A stretch of 64,000 nucleotides of DNA from G963422745 sp965214285. Lineage in GTDB: Bacteria; Actinomycetota; Acidimicrobiia; Acidimicrobiales; Aldehydirespiratoraceae. The DNA lies in the NCBI GenBank assembly GCA_965214285.1, contig OZ243946.1:868001-932000 (forward strand). Reading direction: 5' to 3'. The notes below the pieces were generated by a model that had not been told where the DNA came from, did no database searches, and worked only from the letters and a program-made list of their open reading frames with translations. A program made the translations under genes and the position numbers. Positions 62,895-64,000 of the stretch are shown in pieces (the first letter of the stretch is position 1; every line of letters starts with the position of its first letter).

Positions 62895-63700
62895 TGGTGA
62901 ACCTCTTTGTCAGGGTCTTGGGTCTTGGAACTGTTGGCGTCTTCGCCGTCAGCCTCAGCAGGCTCGGCGGCCTCGGCGTCTGCGGCGGGCGGCTCGTCGG
63001 CGTTGGCGGTGGCGGGGGCGGGCGGCTCGTCGGCGTTGGCGGTGGCGGGGGCGGGCGGCTCGTCGGCGTTGGCGGTGGCGGGGGCGGGCGGCTCGGTGGC
63101 GTCGGCGTCTTCCGCAGCGTTCTCGGCGGCGTCCTCGGCGGCAGGGGCTTCGGCGGCTTCGGCCGCGCCGCTGGTCTGGTCGATGAGCGCCTTGAGGCCG
63201 TAGGCGAAGTCTCGGGGCACGGCGCCGAGCAGCCCCGCCAGCTTGGTCATCGGGGCTGCCAGCGCCCCGGCCAACTGGGCCAGGAGCAGCTCCCGCGAAG
63301 GCAGGTCGGCCAGCGCCTTGAGCTCTGAGGCGCCCAGCACCGTGGTGTCGAGAACGCCGCCCTTGAGGACCAGCGCCTCATGGGTGCGAGAGAAGTCCCT
63401 GAGCGCCTTGGCCACCGCCGCCGGATCGGCCGGGGAGCCGTCGGCTTGCTCGGTGACGAAGGTGATCGCCGTCGGACCGCTGAGCAGGTGCTCGATCTCG
63501 AGGCCGTGGCGAGCCGCCGCCAGACGCACCAGCGTGTTCTTGTAGATCTTGTGCTCGCCGCCCACCGGGCGCAGCGCCCGGCGAAGCTCGGCGAGGGCTG
63601 CCACGTCGAGGCCGCGGTATTCGCTGAGCAGCGCGGCGGCACCCGTCTCGAGCCGCTTGTAGACGTCTTCGACGACTGCGACCTTCTCGGGTCTGGCCAT
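62891..63700 (-). CDS. rplJ: 50S ribosomal protein L10 with long acidic C-terminal tail
   Basis: 269 aa from ATG 63700, with CGAGGAGGCGAC just upstream. The first ~175 residues are normal L10 (VYKRLETGAAALLSEYRGLD, length 20; IYKNTLVRLA; GVLDTTVLG). The remaining ~95 are Ala/Glu/Pro-rich and include three copies of an 11-residue unit (PPAPATANADE) encoded by a 33-bp tandem repeat. Typical L10 lacks such a tail. It anchors L7/L12 to the ribosome and usually autoregulates through its mRNA leader. Confidence 0.96.
   Translation of the reverse strand: MARPEKVAVVEDVYKRLETGAAALLSEYRGLDVAALAELRRALRPVGGEHKIYKNTLVRLAAARHGLEIEHLLSGPTAITFVTEQADGSPADPAAVAKALRDFSRTHEALVLKGGVLDTTVLGASELKALADLPSRELLLAQLAGALAAPMTKLAGLLGAVPRDFAYGLKALIDQTSGAAEAAEAPAAEDAAENAAEDADATEPPAPATANADEPPAPATANADEPPAPATANADEPPAADAEAAEPAEADGEDANSSKTQDPDKEVHQ
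62991..63089. repeat. 33-bp coding tandem repeat in rplJ, three copies
   Basis: GGCTCGTCGGCGTTGGCGGT opens units at 62991, 63024 and 63057, each 33 bp; a fourth start at 63090 diverges. In-frame (11 codons). Confidence 0.93.
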
Positions 63701-64000
63701 GTCGCCTCCTCGGGATCTGAGCTGATGTGTCGTGTGCCGCTTTGGGCACGGTGCCGATGGCTCGGCGGGCGCCGCACCGCACGGCGGACGCCGACGACAC
63801 ACCGCTGCGGGGGCACCGGCGAGTCCGTCAGGCCCTCCTAGTCCGGCGGGCGCAAGGCCCATTGGTGCCCACCCGAAGGCGAGCGCACCGGAGGTCTCAG
63901 GTGAGCTGTGGTTCTTCGATTGCGGCCCGCAGGCTAACGCCGGGCCGCGACATCGCAACCTCGAAGGCCGCGGGATTTCTCGGCCGGCATCCCGGCATCC
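63701..64000 (-). other. rplJ leader and right edge of window
   Basis: The frame upstream of rplJ stays open to 63958 but shows no L10 homology, so I treat 63701-63930 as an untranslated leader of about 230 nt, of the size expected for an L10-binding leader. Nothing is recognised in 63959-64000. Confidence 0.5.
63931..63958 (-). promoter_or_regulatory. rplJ promoter candidate
   Basis: On the minus strand: -35 TTGCGA (plus 63953-63958), 16-bp spacer, -10 TAGCCT (plus 63931-63936). Confidence 0.5.

Overview
The window is high-GC actinobacterial DNA. The best guess is class Acidimicrobiia, perhaps a marine or host-associated member. This rests on the F420-type LLM oxidoreductase, an orphan GlnR-type regulator beside two glutamine synthetases (one of them GSII), the heterotetrameric sarcosine oxidase cluster, actinobacterial-looking RpoB/RpoC and many apparently leaderless promoters (TANNNT about 7 nt before ATG/GTG). 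The taxonomic placement is inference; no 16S rRNA is present.

Layout. 1-4600: end of a RidA gene, a small membrane protein, an AAA ATPase, a TM0106-type RecB-like nuclease and a GlnR-like regulator. 4700-7500: divergent glnA (GSI, GlnA2-type) and glnII with a GlnR-box-like array between them. 7700-14540: nadE, a small unknown gene, a group 2 sigma factor, a MATE exporter, and a tightly overlapping operon of alpha/beta hydrolase, 69-codon His-rich ORF and NicX-like dioxygenase. 14580-18300: ilvB-ilvN-ilvC behind a leaderless leader peptide and attenuator-like hairpins. 18450-19980: tRNA-Tyr, a YajQ-family gene, htpX. 20000-24660: a gene-poor, repeat-rich accessory island with a broken cytosine methyltransferase, a Pro-rich ORF, a divergent secreted protein/lipoprotein pair, palindromic repeats and an HNH endonuclease remnant. 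24667-34784: acyl-CoA dehydrogenase, enoyl-CoA hydratase, an Mrr-like restriction enzyme, an XRE-cupin and a LysR regulator, then soxBDAG. 34800-39050: a VapBC45-like module, a lipoprotein with a HIRAN domain, Fic, 158-bp tandem repeats, tRNA-Gly. 39200-47213: lipid or xenobiotic catabolism genes, a DNA glycosylase and an enoyl-CoA hydratase. 47200-63700 (minus strand): the informational block rplJ-rplL-[tyrosine phosphatase]-rpoB-rpoC-rpsL-rpsG-fusA-tuf-rpsJ, followed by a CobW-type GTPase.

The strongest unusual signal is a recurring architecture. Defence- or toxin-like cargo genes (AAA ATPase, Mrr, VapBC45-like pair) sit directly downstream of a core gene, and a second copy of that core gene's 3' end lies on the far side of the cargo. 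The copies are 24/24, 50/54 and 31/37 identical. In two of the three cases the distal copy still reads in frame to a stop codon. Further gene-end duplications without cargo occur at glnA, glnII and possibly ridA, and a short copy of the glnR end lies at the AAA/nuclease junction. No integrase or transposase is visible. I read this as stop-codon-anchored cassette insertion, which needs comparative confirmation.

Other notable points: RpoC lacks the four cysteines expected for its second zinc site; several core proteins (RpoC, L10, SoxA, SoxG, IlvB) carry low-complexity extensions or insertions, several of them encoded by short tandem repeats; a phosphatase gene lies between rplL and rpoB; and rpsJ is separated from the rest of the S10 operon.
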